From the NCBI RefSeq assembly GCF_025200925.1, contig NZ_CP104174.1, positions 3,534,001 through 3,598,000 of the forward strand: 64,000 bases of DNA, in the 5' to 3' direction. The stretch's first letter is position 1. Every line of letters starts with the position of its first letter. This DNA is from Bradyrhizobium sp. CB1015. GTDB lineage: Bacteria; Pseudomonadota; Alphaproteobacteria; Rhizobiales; Xanthobacteraceae. Positions 55,485-62,820 of this stretch are shown piece by piece. The notes beneath the pieces are model-generated. The model saw only the letters and a list, made by a program, of their open reading frames with translations, had not been told where the DNA came from and ran no database searches. The position numbers and the translations under genes were made by a program.

Positions 55485-56774
55485 TCAGATCGTCGATTTC
55501 GCGACCACGACCTTGCGCCAGGGCTTGAGCAGGGCGATCGCCAGCAGCGAAGCCAGGATGTTGGCGCCGGCGGCGATGATGAACACGCTGTCCCAGGTGC
55601 CCGACGACTGCTGCATGTAGTTGGCGATCGGCACCAGCAGCGCGGCGGTGCCCTTCGCGGTGTAGAGCAGGCCGGCATTGGTGGTCGCGAACTTGGCGCC
55701 GAACGTGTCGGTGCAGGTCGAGGGGAACAGCGAGTAGATCTCACCCCAGGCGAAGAACACGAAGCCGGAGAGCAGAACGAACCAGACCGGATCGTGGCCC
55801 CAGAGGTAGAGCATCCAGATGCCGAACCCTTCCATGCCGAAGGCGATGAACATCGTGTTCTCGCGGCCGATCATGTCGGAGATCCAGCCGAAGAACGGAC
55901 GCGTCAGGCCGTTGAGCACGCGGTCGATCGTGGCCGCGAAGGTCACCGCCGTCATCGTCACCGCCATCAGCGTGACCGGGACGTTGTCGACCTTCCAGTC
56001 GGCCGCGATCGGCTTCAGGTTCGCCGTCACCATCAAGCCGCCGGCGCCGACGATCACGAACATGAAGTACATCAGCCAGAAGATCGGCTGACGCAGCACC
56101 TCGGTCGGCTGATAGTTACGCCGGGTCTGCAGCAGATTGGCATTCGCCACCACGTTCGGCACCTGACCTGCCTTCGGCGCGAGCAGGAAGAAGGCGAGGA
56201 GGCAGATGATGATGCCTTGTCCGAGGCCGAAATAGAGGAAGGTGGTCTGGAATCCGCTGTCTTTGATCATGGCCTGGATCGGCGCGACGGTCAGCGCGGA
56301 GCCCGCCCCGAAGCCGGCCGCGGTGATGCCGGCCGCAAGACCGCGCTTGTCCGGAAACCATTTCAGCGCGTTGCCGACGCAGGTGCCGTAGACGCCGCCG
56401 GCGCCGATGCCTGCGATGATCATGCCGAGATAATAGCCGTTGAGCGAGGTCGCCTGCGCGTTGATCGCCCAGCCCATGGCGCAAAGCACGCCGCCGACCA
56501 GCACGACGATGCGTGGGCCGTATTTGTCGACGAACCATCCTTCGATCGGTACCAGCCAGGTCTCGAACAGGACGAACAGCGTGAAGGCCCATTGGATCGA
56601 GGCGCGATCCCAGCCGAACTTCTTCTGGATGTCGGGGACGAAGAACGTCCAGCCATATTGATAGTTGGCGATCATCACCATCGCGCCGACACCGATCGCC
56701 AATTGCGCCCAGCGATAGGCATCGCTTACGCGTGCGGCACTAGGAGCCGCTGCCGACTGCACCATGTCCGTCAT
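55485..56774 (-). CDS. Oxalate/formate antiporter family MFS transporter
   Basis: The product has 429 residues with 12 membrane helices. OFA-family features are the start of helix 1 (YRWAQLAIGVGAMVMIANYQ), the W-rich VPDIQKKFGWDRASIQWAF loop, and the second-half loop GWISDMIGRENTMFIAFGME. It fits OxlT-like exchangers of oxalate and formate or related mono/dicarboxylates. The ATG at 56774 follows GGGAGG; a TTG one codon earlier is also in frame. The dyad operator lies 55 bases upstream. Confidence 0.85.
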   Translation of the reverse strand: MTDMVQSAAAPSAARVSDAYRWAQLAIGVGAMVMIANYQYGWTFFVPDIQKKFGWDRASIQWAFTLFVLFETWLVPIEGWFVDKYGPRIVVLVGGVLCAMGWAINAQATSLNGYYLGMIIAGIGAGGVYGTCVGNALKWFPDKRGLAAGITAAGFGAGSALTVAPIQAMIKDSGFQTTFLYFGLGQGIIICLLAFFLLAPKAGQVPNVVANANLLQTRRNYQPTEVLRQPIFWLMYFMFVIVGAGGLMVTANLKPIAADWKVDNVPVTLMAVTMTAVTFAATIDRVLNGLTRPFFGWISDMIGRENTMFIAFGMEGFGIWMLYLWGHDPVWFVLLSGFVFFAWGEIYSLFPSTCTDTFGAKFATTNAGLLYTAKGTAALLVPIANYMQQSSGTWDSVFIIAAGANILASLLAIALLKPWRKVVVAKSTI

Positions 56775-56777
56775 CAA

Positions 56778-57168
56778 AAACCCTCCCGAACGCGCCGATC
56801 ATTTTTATGCATGCGCTGGCGTGCATCCTGGTATGCAATATGCCAAGATTCAAGCTGGGACGGGAGGGTGCGGCGAAATAACGCAGGCCTGTCCACATGC
56901 GCCAGGAGTGCAGGATTGTAAAGCCCAATTTGCTGCCCGCCTGCCGGCTGCAAGCGTGCTTGGCCTCACTCAACTGACTGATTTCGCATATATTTCTTTT
57001 TGTCGCGCGGCGGCGCCGCGAGCGCGCTGTGGGCAACGGGCGTCAGGAGATTTTTGAGCGCGAGCGCTGGCAGTGCCGCCGAAGCACGTCGGCCGACGAT
57101 CGCGGCATCGCTGGAATTCTATATTCCAGAAGTGCCTGCGACACCTGCCACTGCGGTGGAGGACCGCC
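56778..57168. other. Intergenic region between tctA and the antiporter gene
   Basis: These 391 bases carry one exact copy of the 17-bp dyad at 56829-56845 and the antiporter promoter. Nothing else is recognised; short frames here have no domain. Confidence 0.5.
56829..56845 (-). promoter_or_regulatory. 17-bp operator-like dyad, copy 2 (antiporter gene)
   Basis: TGGTAT-GCAAT-ATGCCA, an exact match to TGGTAT-N5-ATGCCA, lies 55 bases upstream of the antiporter start. Confidence 0.65.
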
Positions 57169-58668
57169 TCACGCCATCGACGTGCGCAGCCGGCTGTAGC
57201 CTTCCTGGATCGCGGACCAGAACAGGGCGACCAAGCCTAGCGCCATGATGGTGCTGACGAGGCCGTTGGAGAAGAACACCCCGAGCGAGCCTTGCGATCC
57301 CAGCAGCGATTGGCGGAAGGCTTCCTCCGCCTTGTCGCCGAGCACGATGGCGAGCACCAGCGGCGCGAGCGGATAATTGCACTTCTTAAGGAGATAGCCG
57401 AGCACCCCGAACACCAGCATCAGCATCACGTCGAAGGTGCTGTTGTGCACCGAGTAGGCGCCGATCGCGCAGAGCACCAGGATCAGCGGCGCGATGATGC
57501 CGAAGGGCACACGCAAGATGGCGGCGAAGATCGGCACGCAGGTCAGCACGACGATGAGGCCGGCGAGATTGCCGAGATACATCGAGGCGATCAGGCCCCA
57601 GACGAATTCCTTCTGCTCGACGAACAGCATCGGGCCGGGCTGCAGGCCCCAGATCAACAATCCGCCTAGCAGCACGGCAGCGGTCGGCGAGCCGGGAACG
57701 CCGAGCGACAGCATCGGCAGCAGCGCCGAGGTGCCGGCGGCATGTGCGGCCGTCTCCGGCGCGATCACGCCCTCGATCTCGCCCTTGCCGAAATTGTTGC
57801 CGCGTCGCGCCAGGCGCTTGGCGATGCCGTAGCTCATGAAGGAAGCGGGCGTCGCGCCGGCGGGCGTCACGCCCATCCAGCAGCCGATCAGGCAGGACCG
57901 CAGCGAGGTCATCCAGTAGCTGGGTAATTCCCGCCAGGTCTGAAGCACCACCCGAAGGTTGATACTGGCGTTGCCGCCGCGGAATGCCAGTCCTTCCTCC
58001 ATGGTCAGCAGGATCTCGCCGATGCCGAACAGGCCGATCACGGCGATCAGGAAGTCGAAGCCGTTGAGCAGCTCGGTGACGCCGAAGGTCAGCCGCAACT
58101 GCCCCGTGATCGAATCGAGGCCGACCGCAGCGAGCGCAAAGCCCATCATCATCGCCGCGATGGTCTTGAACGGCGGCTCCTTGCTGAGGCCGACGAAGGA
58201 GCAGAAGGCGAGGAAATACACCGCGAACTTCTCCGCCGGACCAAATCGCAGCGCAAAACCTGCGACGAGCGGCGCCACCAGCGTGATCATGATGACTGCG
58301 AACAGCGCGCCGACGAAGGACGAGGTGAAGGCGGCGGTCAGGGCTTCGCCGGGCCTGCCCTGCTGGGCCATCGGATAGCCGTCGAAGGTGGTCGCCACCG
58401 ACCATGGCTCGCCTGGTATGTTGAACAGGATCGAAGTGATGGCACCGCCGAACAATGCGCCCCAGTAGATGCAGGACAGCATGATGATCGCCGATGTCGG
58501 CGGCATGCTGAAGGTGAGGGGAAGCAGGATGGCGACACCGTTGGCGCCCCCTAATCCCGGCAGCACGCCGATGATGACCCCGAGCGTGATGCCGATCACC
58601 ATCAGCATGATGTTGTAGGGCTGCAGGGCGACCGCGAAGCCGTGAAACAGATTGGCCAATTCTTCCAT
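57169..58668 (-). CDS. tctA: Tripartite tricarboxylate transporter, large permease TctA
   Basis: The product has 499 residues with about 11-12 membrane helices. The TctA signature GVLPGLGGANGVAILLPLTF is near the start, and the second conserved glycine/proline loop is LPMLSLGVPGSPTAAVLLGG. It is the main channel of a sodium- or proton-driven carboxylate uptake system that depends on TctC. It follows tctB by 39 bases. Confidence 0.94.
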   Translation of the reverse strand: MEELANLFHGFAVALQPYNIMLMVIGITLGVIIGVLPGLGGANGVAILLPLTFSMPPTSAIIMLSCIYWGALFGGAITSILFNIPGEPWSVATTFDGYPMAQQGRPGEALTAAFTSSFVGALFAVIMITLVAPLVAGFALRFGPAEKFAVYFLAFCSFVGLSKEPPFKTIAAMMMGFALAAVGLDSITGQLRLTFGVTELLNGFDFLIAVIGLFGIGEILLTMEEGLAFRGGNASINLRVVLQTWRELPSYWMTSLRSCLIGCWMGVTPAGATPASFMSYGIAKRLARRGNNFGKGEIEGVIAPETAAHAAGTSALLPMLSLGVPGSPTAAVLLGGLLIWGLQPGPMLFVEQKEFVWGLIASMYLGNLAGLIVVLTCVPIFAAILRVPFGIIAPLILVLCAIGAYSVHNSTFDVMLMLVFGVLGYLLKKCNYPLAPLVLAIVLGDKAEEAFRQSLLGSQGSLGVFFSNGLVSTIMALGLVALFWSAIQEGYSRLRTSMA

Positions 58669-58707
58669 GTCAACACGTCCTGCAGCAGCAATTGAAATGC
58701 GTAGCTC

Positions 58708-59205
58708 TTACAGACCAAGCCATTCCTCGAGCAGCCCCTTGGGAAGCGGGACCAGGAACCAGCGCTCGAAAACGAGGTAGGTCACGACCGGCATGCCGAC
58801 CGCCACCGCGACCACTGTCAGCCAGCGATAGCCGCCGAGCCAACGCATGAACCAGGCGATGAAGACCATCGAGGCGACGTAGAGGCCGATGAACGGCATT
58901 GAGCCGACATAGATCGCGGTCGGCATGACGACGCTCATGACCTGGCGCAGCTGTCCCCATTCTGCGAACAGCCGGCCATCGTCGTCGCGCCGCGAATGCC
59001 AGAGGTTGATGGCGCTTGCAACGACGATGGCGCTGCCGACATAGAAGGGGAAGAACCCGGCGCGCGGCCCCTCCGCGCCCCAGTTGATGCCGGCCTTCAG
59101 GCTGCCGACGATCACGATCAGGCCGAACACGCCGATCAGCAGCGCCATGCCGATTTCCAGCGTCTTGTGTGCGGGGCCGGACTCGGATCCGGATCGTTCA
59201 GTCAT
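58708..59205 (-). CDS. tctB: Tripartite tricarboxylate transporter, small permease TctB
   Basis: The product has 165 residues with four membrane helices (starting IGMALLIGVFGLIVIVGSLK) and the TctB pattern GPRAGFFPFYVGSAIVVAS. It is the small membrane subunit paired with TctA. It lies between tctC and tctA in one operon. Confidence 0.9.
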   Translation of the reverse strand: MTERSGSESGPAHKTLEIGMALLIGVFGLIVIVGSLKAGINWGAEGPRAGFFPFYVGSAIVVASAINLWHSRRDDDGRLFAEWGQLRQVMSVVMPTAIYVGSMPFIGLYVASMVFIAWFMRWLGGYRWLTVVAVAVGMPVVTYLVFERWFLVPLPKGLLEEWLGL

Positions 59206-59300
59206 GAGACCTCCAGGCGGAATCGCAGTGCTGCGCAGTCGAGCAGACGGCCGGAATCAGCGTCCTCAGCCGTCATCGATGTCGCGGGTCAATTCGCGGA

Positions 59301-60308
59301 TCAATTTCCTGGCGCGAGAAAGCCGGCTTCCTTCATCAGGCCTTCGTGGCGCTTCTCCTCCGCCTCGACCCACTTGGCGTAGTCGGCACCAGTCAGGAAG
59401 GTCGTGTTGAAGGCGCCGCTCTTCATGAACTCCTGCCATTCCGGCGTCGCGCGGACCTTCTTGAACAGCTCGACATAGTATTCGACCTGGTCCTTCGTGG
59501 CCTTGGGCGACATGAAGATGCCGCGCAGCATGAGATATTCCATCGCCAGGCCCTGCGACTTGCAGGTCGGAATGTCCTTCCAGGCCTTGCCGTCGGCGAT
59601 CGGCTCGTCATAGGCCATCGGCTGGGCGTCGAAGACGCAGAGCGGACGGAGCTTGCCGCCGCGCCATTGCGCGACCGCCTCGATCGGGTTGTTGACGGTC
59701 GAATCGACGTGGTTGCCGACGAGCTGGACGGCGACTTCGCCGCCGCCCTTGTAGGGGATGTAGGTGAACTTGGCGTCGATCGCCTTCTCGATGCCGACCG
59801 TGATGATCTGGTCTTCCTGCTTTGAGCCGGTGCCGCCCATCTTGAACGAGCCGCTTGGCGCCTTCTTCGCGGCTTCGACATAGTCCTTGACGCTGTTGTA
59901 GGGCTTCTCGGCATTGACCCAGAGCACGAACTCGTCGAGCGCCAGCATCGCGACCGGGGTCAAGTCCTTCCAGTTGAAGGGGATGCCCGTTGCGAGCGGC
60001 GTCGTGAACAGGTTCGAGAGCGTGATGATGATCTTGTGCGGATTGCCGGACGAGGTCTTCACGTCGAGAAAGCCTTCGCCACCCGCACCGCCGGCCTTAT
60101 TGATGACGACAAGCGGCTGCTTCATCAGATTGTGCTTGGTGACGATGCCCTGGATGGTGCGCGCCATCTGATCGGCGCCGCCGCCGGTGCCCGCGGGCAC
60201 GATGAACTCGACCGGACGGACCGGCTCCCAGGCGGCATGGCTTGCGGTGCTGCTCGCGCACGAGATCGCGATTGCCGCCAACGCGACATTCAGAACGAAT
60301 GGCTTCAT
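59301..60308 (-). CDS. tctC: Tripartite tricarboxylate transporter substrate-binding protein TctC/Bug type
   Basis: The product has 335 residues. The signal peptide (MKPFVLNVALAAIAISCASS) ends near SHA. The Bug fold shows VEFIVPAGTGGGADQMARTI, KAGGAGGEGFLDV and the second-lobe loop YIPYKGGGEVAVQLVGNHVD. It captures a di- or tricarboxylate in the periplasm and delivers it to TctAB; the ligand is not evident. The ATG at 60308 was chosen to start the signal peptide. Confidence 0.92.
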   Translation of the reverse strand: MKPFVLNVALAAIAISCASSTASHAAWEPVRPVEFIVPAGTGGGADQMARTIQGIVTKHNLMKQPLVVINKAGGAGGEGFLDVKTSSGNPHKIIITLSNLFTTPLATGIPFNWKDLTPVAMLALDEFVLWVNAEKPYNSVKDYVEAAKKAPSGSFKMGGTGSKQEDQIITVGIEKAIDAKFTYIPYKGGGEVAVQLVGNHVDSTVNNPIEAVAQWRGGKLRPLCVFDAQPMAYDEPIADGKAWKDIPTCKSQGLAMEYLMLRGIFMSPKATKDQVEYYVELFKKVRATPEWQEFMKSGAFNTTFLTGADYAKWVEAEEKRHEGLMKEAGFLAPGN

Positions 60309-60580
60309 CTGTTTCTCTCCCTGTCGAACCCTCAACGCAGCCGCTCTTTGTCGGCTTGCGTCAGCCCATCTCGATTCAAATGCCTTGGTGTCGCCCTTGC
60401 GGCCGATTCTCCCATTGCAGTCCCGGTAGAAACTCTATGAGCAGGGACAACGCGCGGCATCCGCTCCTTTCGGCTAAGCTTGGCCAAGGTTGGTGCAAAT
60501 GTGCCCCTCGGCTGCTCCCGCCGCGCAGCGTCCTTCCCGGCCTTACACTTTTGGTTGTTCAATCGGTCTTACTGGTCGAA

Positions 60581-60597
60581 TGGTATGCGAGATGCCA
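60581..60597 (-). promoter_or_regulatory. 17-bp operator-like dyad, copy 3 (tctCBA operon)
   Basis: TGGTAT-GCGAG-ATGCCA, an exact match to TGGTAT-N5-ATGCCA, lies 273 bases upstream of the tctC start, after the terminator of the preceding small gene. Confidence 0.6.
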
Positions 60598-60679
60598 AGA
60601 GGCAAACAATCGGATCGGCAGGCACATCGGTGGACGAATTGTCGCAGCCGTGGTCGCGCGCGGATAGGGCCTCAAACGA

Positions 60680-60706
60680 AAATGGCCCCGACGTGCGGGG
60701 CCATTT
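60680..60706 (-). terminator. Terminator of the 45-residue protein gene
   Basis: AAATGGCCCC (60680-60689) and GGGGCCATTT (60697-60706) form a perfect 10-bp stem with a 7-base loop. On the minus strand it is followed by TCGTTTG. It lies 63 bases after the small gene stop. Confidence 0.8.
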
Positions 60707-60768
60707 GAACGGATTGTCGTCTACTTAGGCTCCACGGCCACCCGTCGGCGCCGGGCGGGATGCCTTTC

Positions 60769-60906
60769 TCACAGGCCGAAACGCGGCAGGTCGCCGTTGT
60801 GGTTCGAGATCTCGGCGCTCGCCATCAGGAAGCGATCGACCGCGGCCATGAACCGGGCGAACAGCGAGGAGGAGGGGGCGAAAGCGACGGAGGCGGTCTT
60901 CGACAT
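60769..60906 (-). CDS. Small conserved protein ending NGDLPRFGL
   Basis: The product has 45 residues. It starts MSKTASVAFAPSSSLFARFM, has an amphipathic helix (AAVDRFLMASAEISNHN) and ends GDLPRFGL. Similar short proteins with the NGD-PRFGL end occur in rhizobia, by memory and unverified. It has its own terminator and a degenerate copy of the 17-bp dyad 56 bases upstream, so it is a separately regulated single-gene unit. Confidence 0.7.
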   Translation of the reverse strand: MSKTASVAFAPSSSLFARFMAAVDRFLMASAEISNHNGDLPRFGL

Positions 60907-60961
60907 CGGAATTCCCTTTCTTGAGACGGTCAGCCTTGCTGTCTCATTCTGGGGACAATCT

Positions 60962-60978
60962 ATGTATACCAGATGCCA
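60962..60978 (-). promoter_or_regulatory. 17-bp operator-like dyad, degenerate copy 4 (45-residue protein gene)
   Basis: ATGTAT-ACCAG-ATGCCA matches 10 of 12 positions of TGGTAT-N5-ATGCCA with the same spacing. It lies 56 bases upstream of the small gene, almost the same distance as for the antiporter. Confidence 0.45.
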
Positions 60979-61152
60979 AAAACCATGGCTTTGTTTGCAT
61001 AGCAGCATCCGTCACCTTGCATTGCAGCATAATGCTCCCTCAACGCGTGTGGGGGCCGGCCAATGCAATCCTTCTGCACTAGATTTCCCTCGACGCTGGC
61101 CGGCGACTGCGTCCAATCTTCGCCTGGAAATAGCATGTCCGAGGAGAAGCAG

Positions 61153-62688
61153 ATGCAACGTCTCCGATTGGCGGCATGGGTGGTCGCCGTTCTGCCGAGC
61201 GTCGGCGTCGCGATTGGCGGTCCGGCTGCCAGCGCGGACGAAATCTACCAAATGACCAAATTTACCTTCTGCGGGGTTCCGGAGGAACGGGGCACGAAGA
61301 GGGTGTCAATATCGACGGCCGTCTTCAGCGAGGGCGGAGCTCGGGTCGCCAACGCCACCGAGGGACGCGTCGTCCGCATTTGCGAAACGGCCACAGGCCG
61401 CGAAATCGCCTCGCTCGCGGTGCCGAGCTCGCGCGGTGGGGATGACGACCTCATCCGCTTCGTCGCCTTCAGTCCGGATGGTTCGCGCCTCGTCACGGCA
61501 TCCGACGACCGGATGATCCGTCTATGGGACATCGCCGGCGGTCGCGAGCTCGCCGCGCTCGAGCACCCATCGCGGGTCGCCTCCGCCACTTTTAGTTCGG
61601 ACGGCACGCGGCTCGCCACGTCAACCAATGACTATGTCGTACGCATCTTCGATGTTGCAGCCGGCCGCGAGATTGCCGTGCTCCAGCCTCCGTCGCCGGT
61701 CACGTTCGCGGTCTTCAGCCCCGACGGCAAACGTCTCGTCACGACCTGCTGGGAAGGTACGGTTCACATGTGGGATGCAGCCACCGGCCGCGAGATCGCG
61801 ATCATGATCGGGCATGACGCGAGGGCGATCAGGGCCCGCTTCAGCCCGGACGGCGCGCGCATCGTCACTGCGTCCGAGGACAACACGGCGCGCATCTGGG
61901 ATGCTGCGAGCGGTCGCGTGCAGCGCGTCCTCAGGCACAAGTCGCCGGTCCGCTCCGTCGCCTTCAGCGCGGACGGCATGCGGATCGTCACGAGCGCCGG
62001 AAAGGAGGCGCGTGTCTTCGACGCCGCCACCGGCCGCGAGCTCGCCGTCCTGAAGGGGCACGAGAACGACGTGACCGATGCAGTCTTCAGCCCCGATGGC
62101 GCGCGCATCGCCACCGCATCCGGTGATCGAAGCCCGCGGCTCTGGAATGCCGGCGGTGGGGGTGAAATTGCGGTGCTGAAGGGCGATCATTGGGCCGTCG
62201 ACACCATTGCGTTCGGCCCGGACGGTCAGCGCATCTTCGCAGGAGGCGGCGGCGCGGCAGTGATGTGGACGAAGCTCGCGGCGGCGAGGCTGCCGGACAA
62301 GATCGCCGGCCTGTGGTTCGGCAATTTTGGTCCGCCGAACGAGCCGGCTGAAATCACCCGGGAAAGATGCGTCAGGAGCCCGATCAGGATCGGCGCGGAC
62401 GGATTGATCGTCTTCTTCGAGGTCGGCAGTTCCGAGCCGCCGCAGCCCATCCTGCATTTGCGTTGCACCTCGGACCTGAGCTGTCAGATCTTTGCTGGCG
62501 CGCCGGATCAAGGGCTCGAGGCGCAGGGCACCGGTCAGCTCGAGGTCTCACGCGATTCCGTCAAGCTCTGCCTCGGAGGAGAATGCCGCCCCATCGCGCG
62601 CTGTCCCGCCCTCAGCTGGACCGAGCAGGAGCGCAAGAGCGGCTTCGTCAAGCGATGGGAGACGGGAGTGCAAGCGCCGCCACGCTGA
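61153..62688 (+). CDS. Exported WD40-repeat beta-propeller protein
   Basis: The product has 511 residues. The signal peptide (MQRLRLAAWVVAVLPSVGVA) ends near PAASADE. About seven or eight very regular WD40 blades follow, each with FSPDG-R, VTAS-D, RIWDAA and GREIAVL. A C-terminal domain of about 150 residues has several Cys (LRCTSDLSCQIF, LCLGGECRPIARC), likely disulfides. It is a periplasmic scaffold; partner unknown. The ATG at 61153 has GAGGAG upstream and was preferred to one at 61135. Confidence 0.85.
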   Translation: MQRLRLAAWVVAVLPSVGVAIGGPAASADEIYQMTKFTFCGVPEERGTKRVSISTAVFSEGGARVANATEGRVVRICETATGREIASLAVPSSRGGDDDLIRFVAFSPDGSRLVTASDDRMIRLWDIAGGRELAALEHPSRVASATFSSDGTRLATSTNDYVVRIFDVAAGREIAVLQPPSPVTFAVFSPDGKRLVTTCWEGTVHMWDAATGREIAIMIGHDARAIRARFSPDGARIVTASEDNTARIWDAASGRVQRVLRHKSPVRSVAFSADGMRIVTSAGKEARVFDAATGRELAVLKGHENDVTDAVFSPDGARIATASGDRSPRLWNAGGGGEIAVLKGDHWAVDTIAFGPDGQRIFAGGGGAAVMWTKLAAARLPDKIAGLWFGNFGPPNEPAEITRERCVRSPIRIGADGLIVFFEVGSSEPPQPILHLRCTSDLSCQIFAGAPDQGLEAQGTGQLEVSRDSVKLCLGGECRPIARCPALSWTEQERKSGFVKRWETGVQAPPR

Positions 62689-62820
62689 TAAGCCGCGATC
62701 GTTGCGGCTCGGCAGCCCTGCTTGCGCAGCGAGCGGGCCATGATGGACCGGAGGCTTGGCAGGGCAGTGCAAAGCCGCTAGTGGTTTGCCCCTCTCTCCG
62801 GTCATCATTCAGAGTGGTTC

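Larger units (their letters stand above)
60309..60768. other. Intergenic region upstream of tctC
   Basis: The 460 bases hold an exact operator-like dyad at 60581-60597 and a terminator at 60680-60706. A minus-strand frame of 42 codons (60332-60460) has AAAGGAG before its ATG but no recognisable product, so it is not called. The tctCBA promoter is probably near the dyad, leaving a long leader. Confidence 0.45.

Noticed and set aside
60332..60460. A 42-codon minus-strand frame with AAAGGAG before its ATG, upstream of tctC
   Set aside because: The product is Arg-rich without pattern and there is no evidence of conservation; it may be part of the tctC leader. Not called, but ribosome profiling would settle it.
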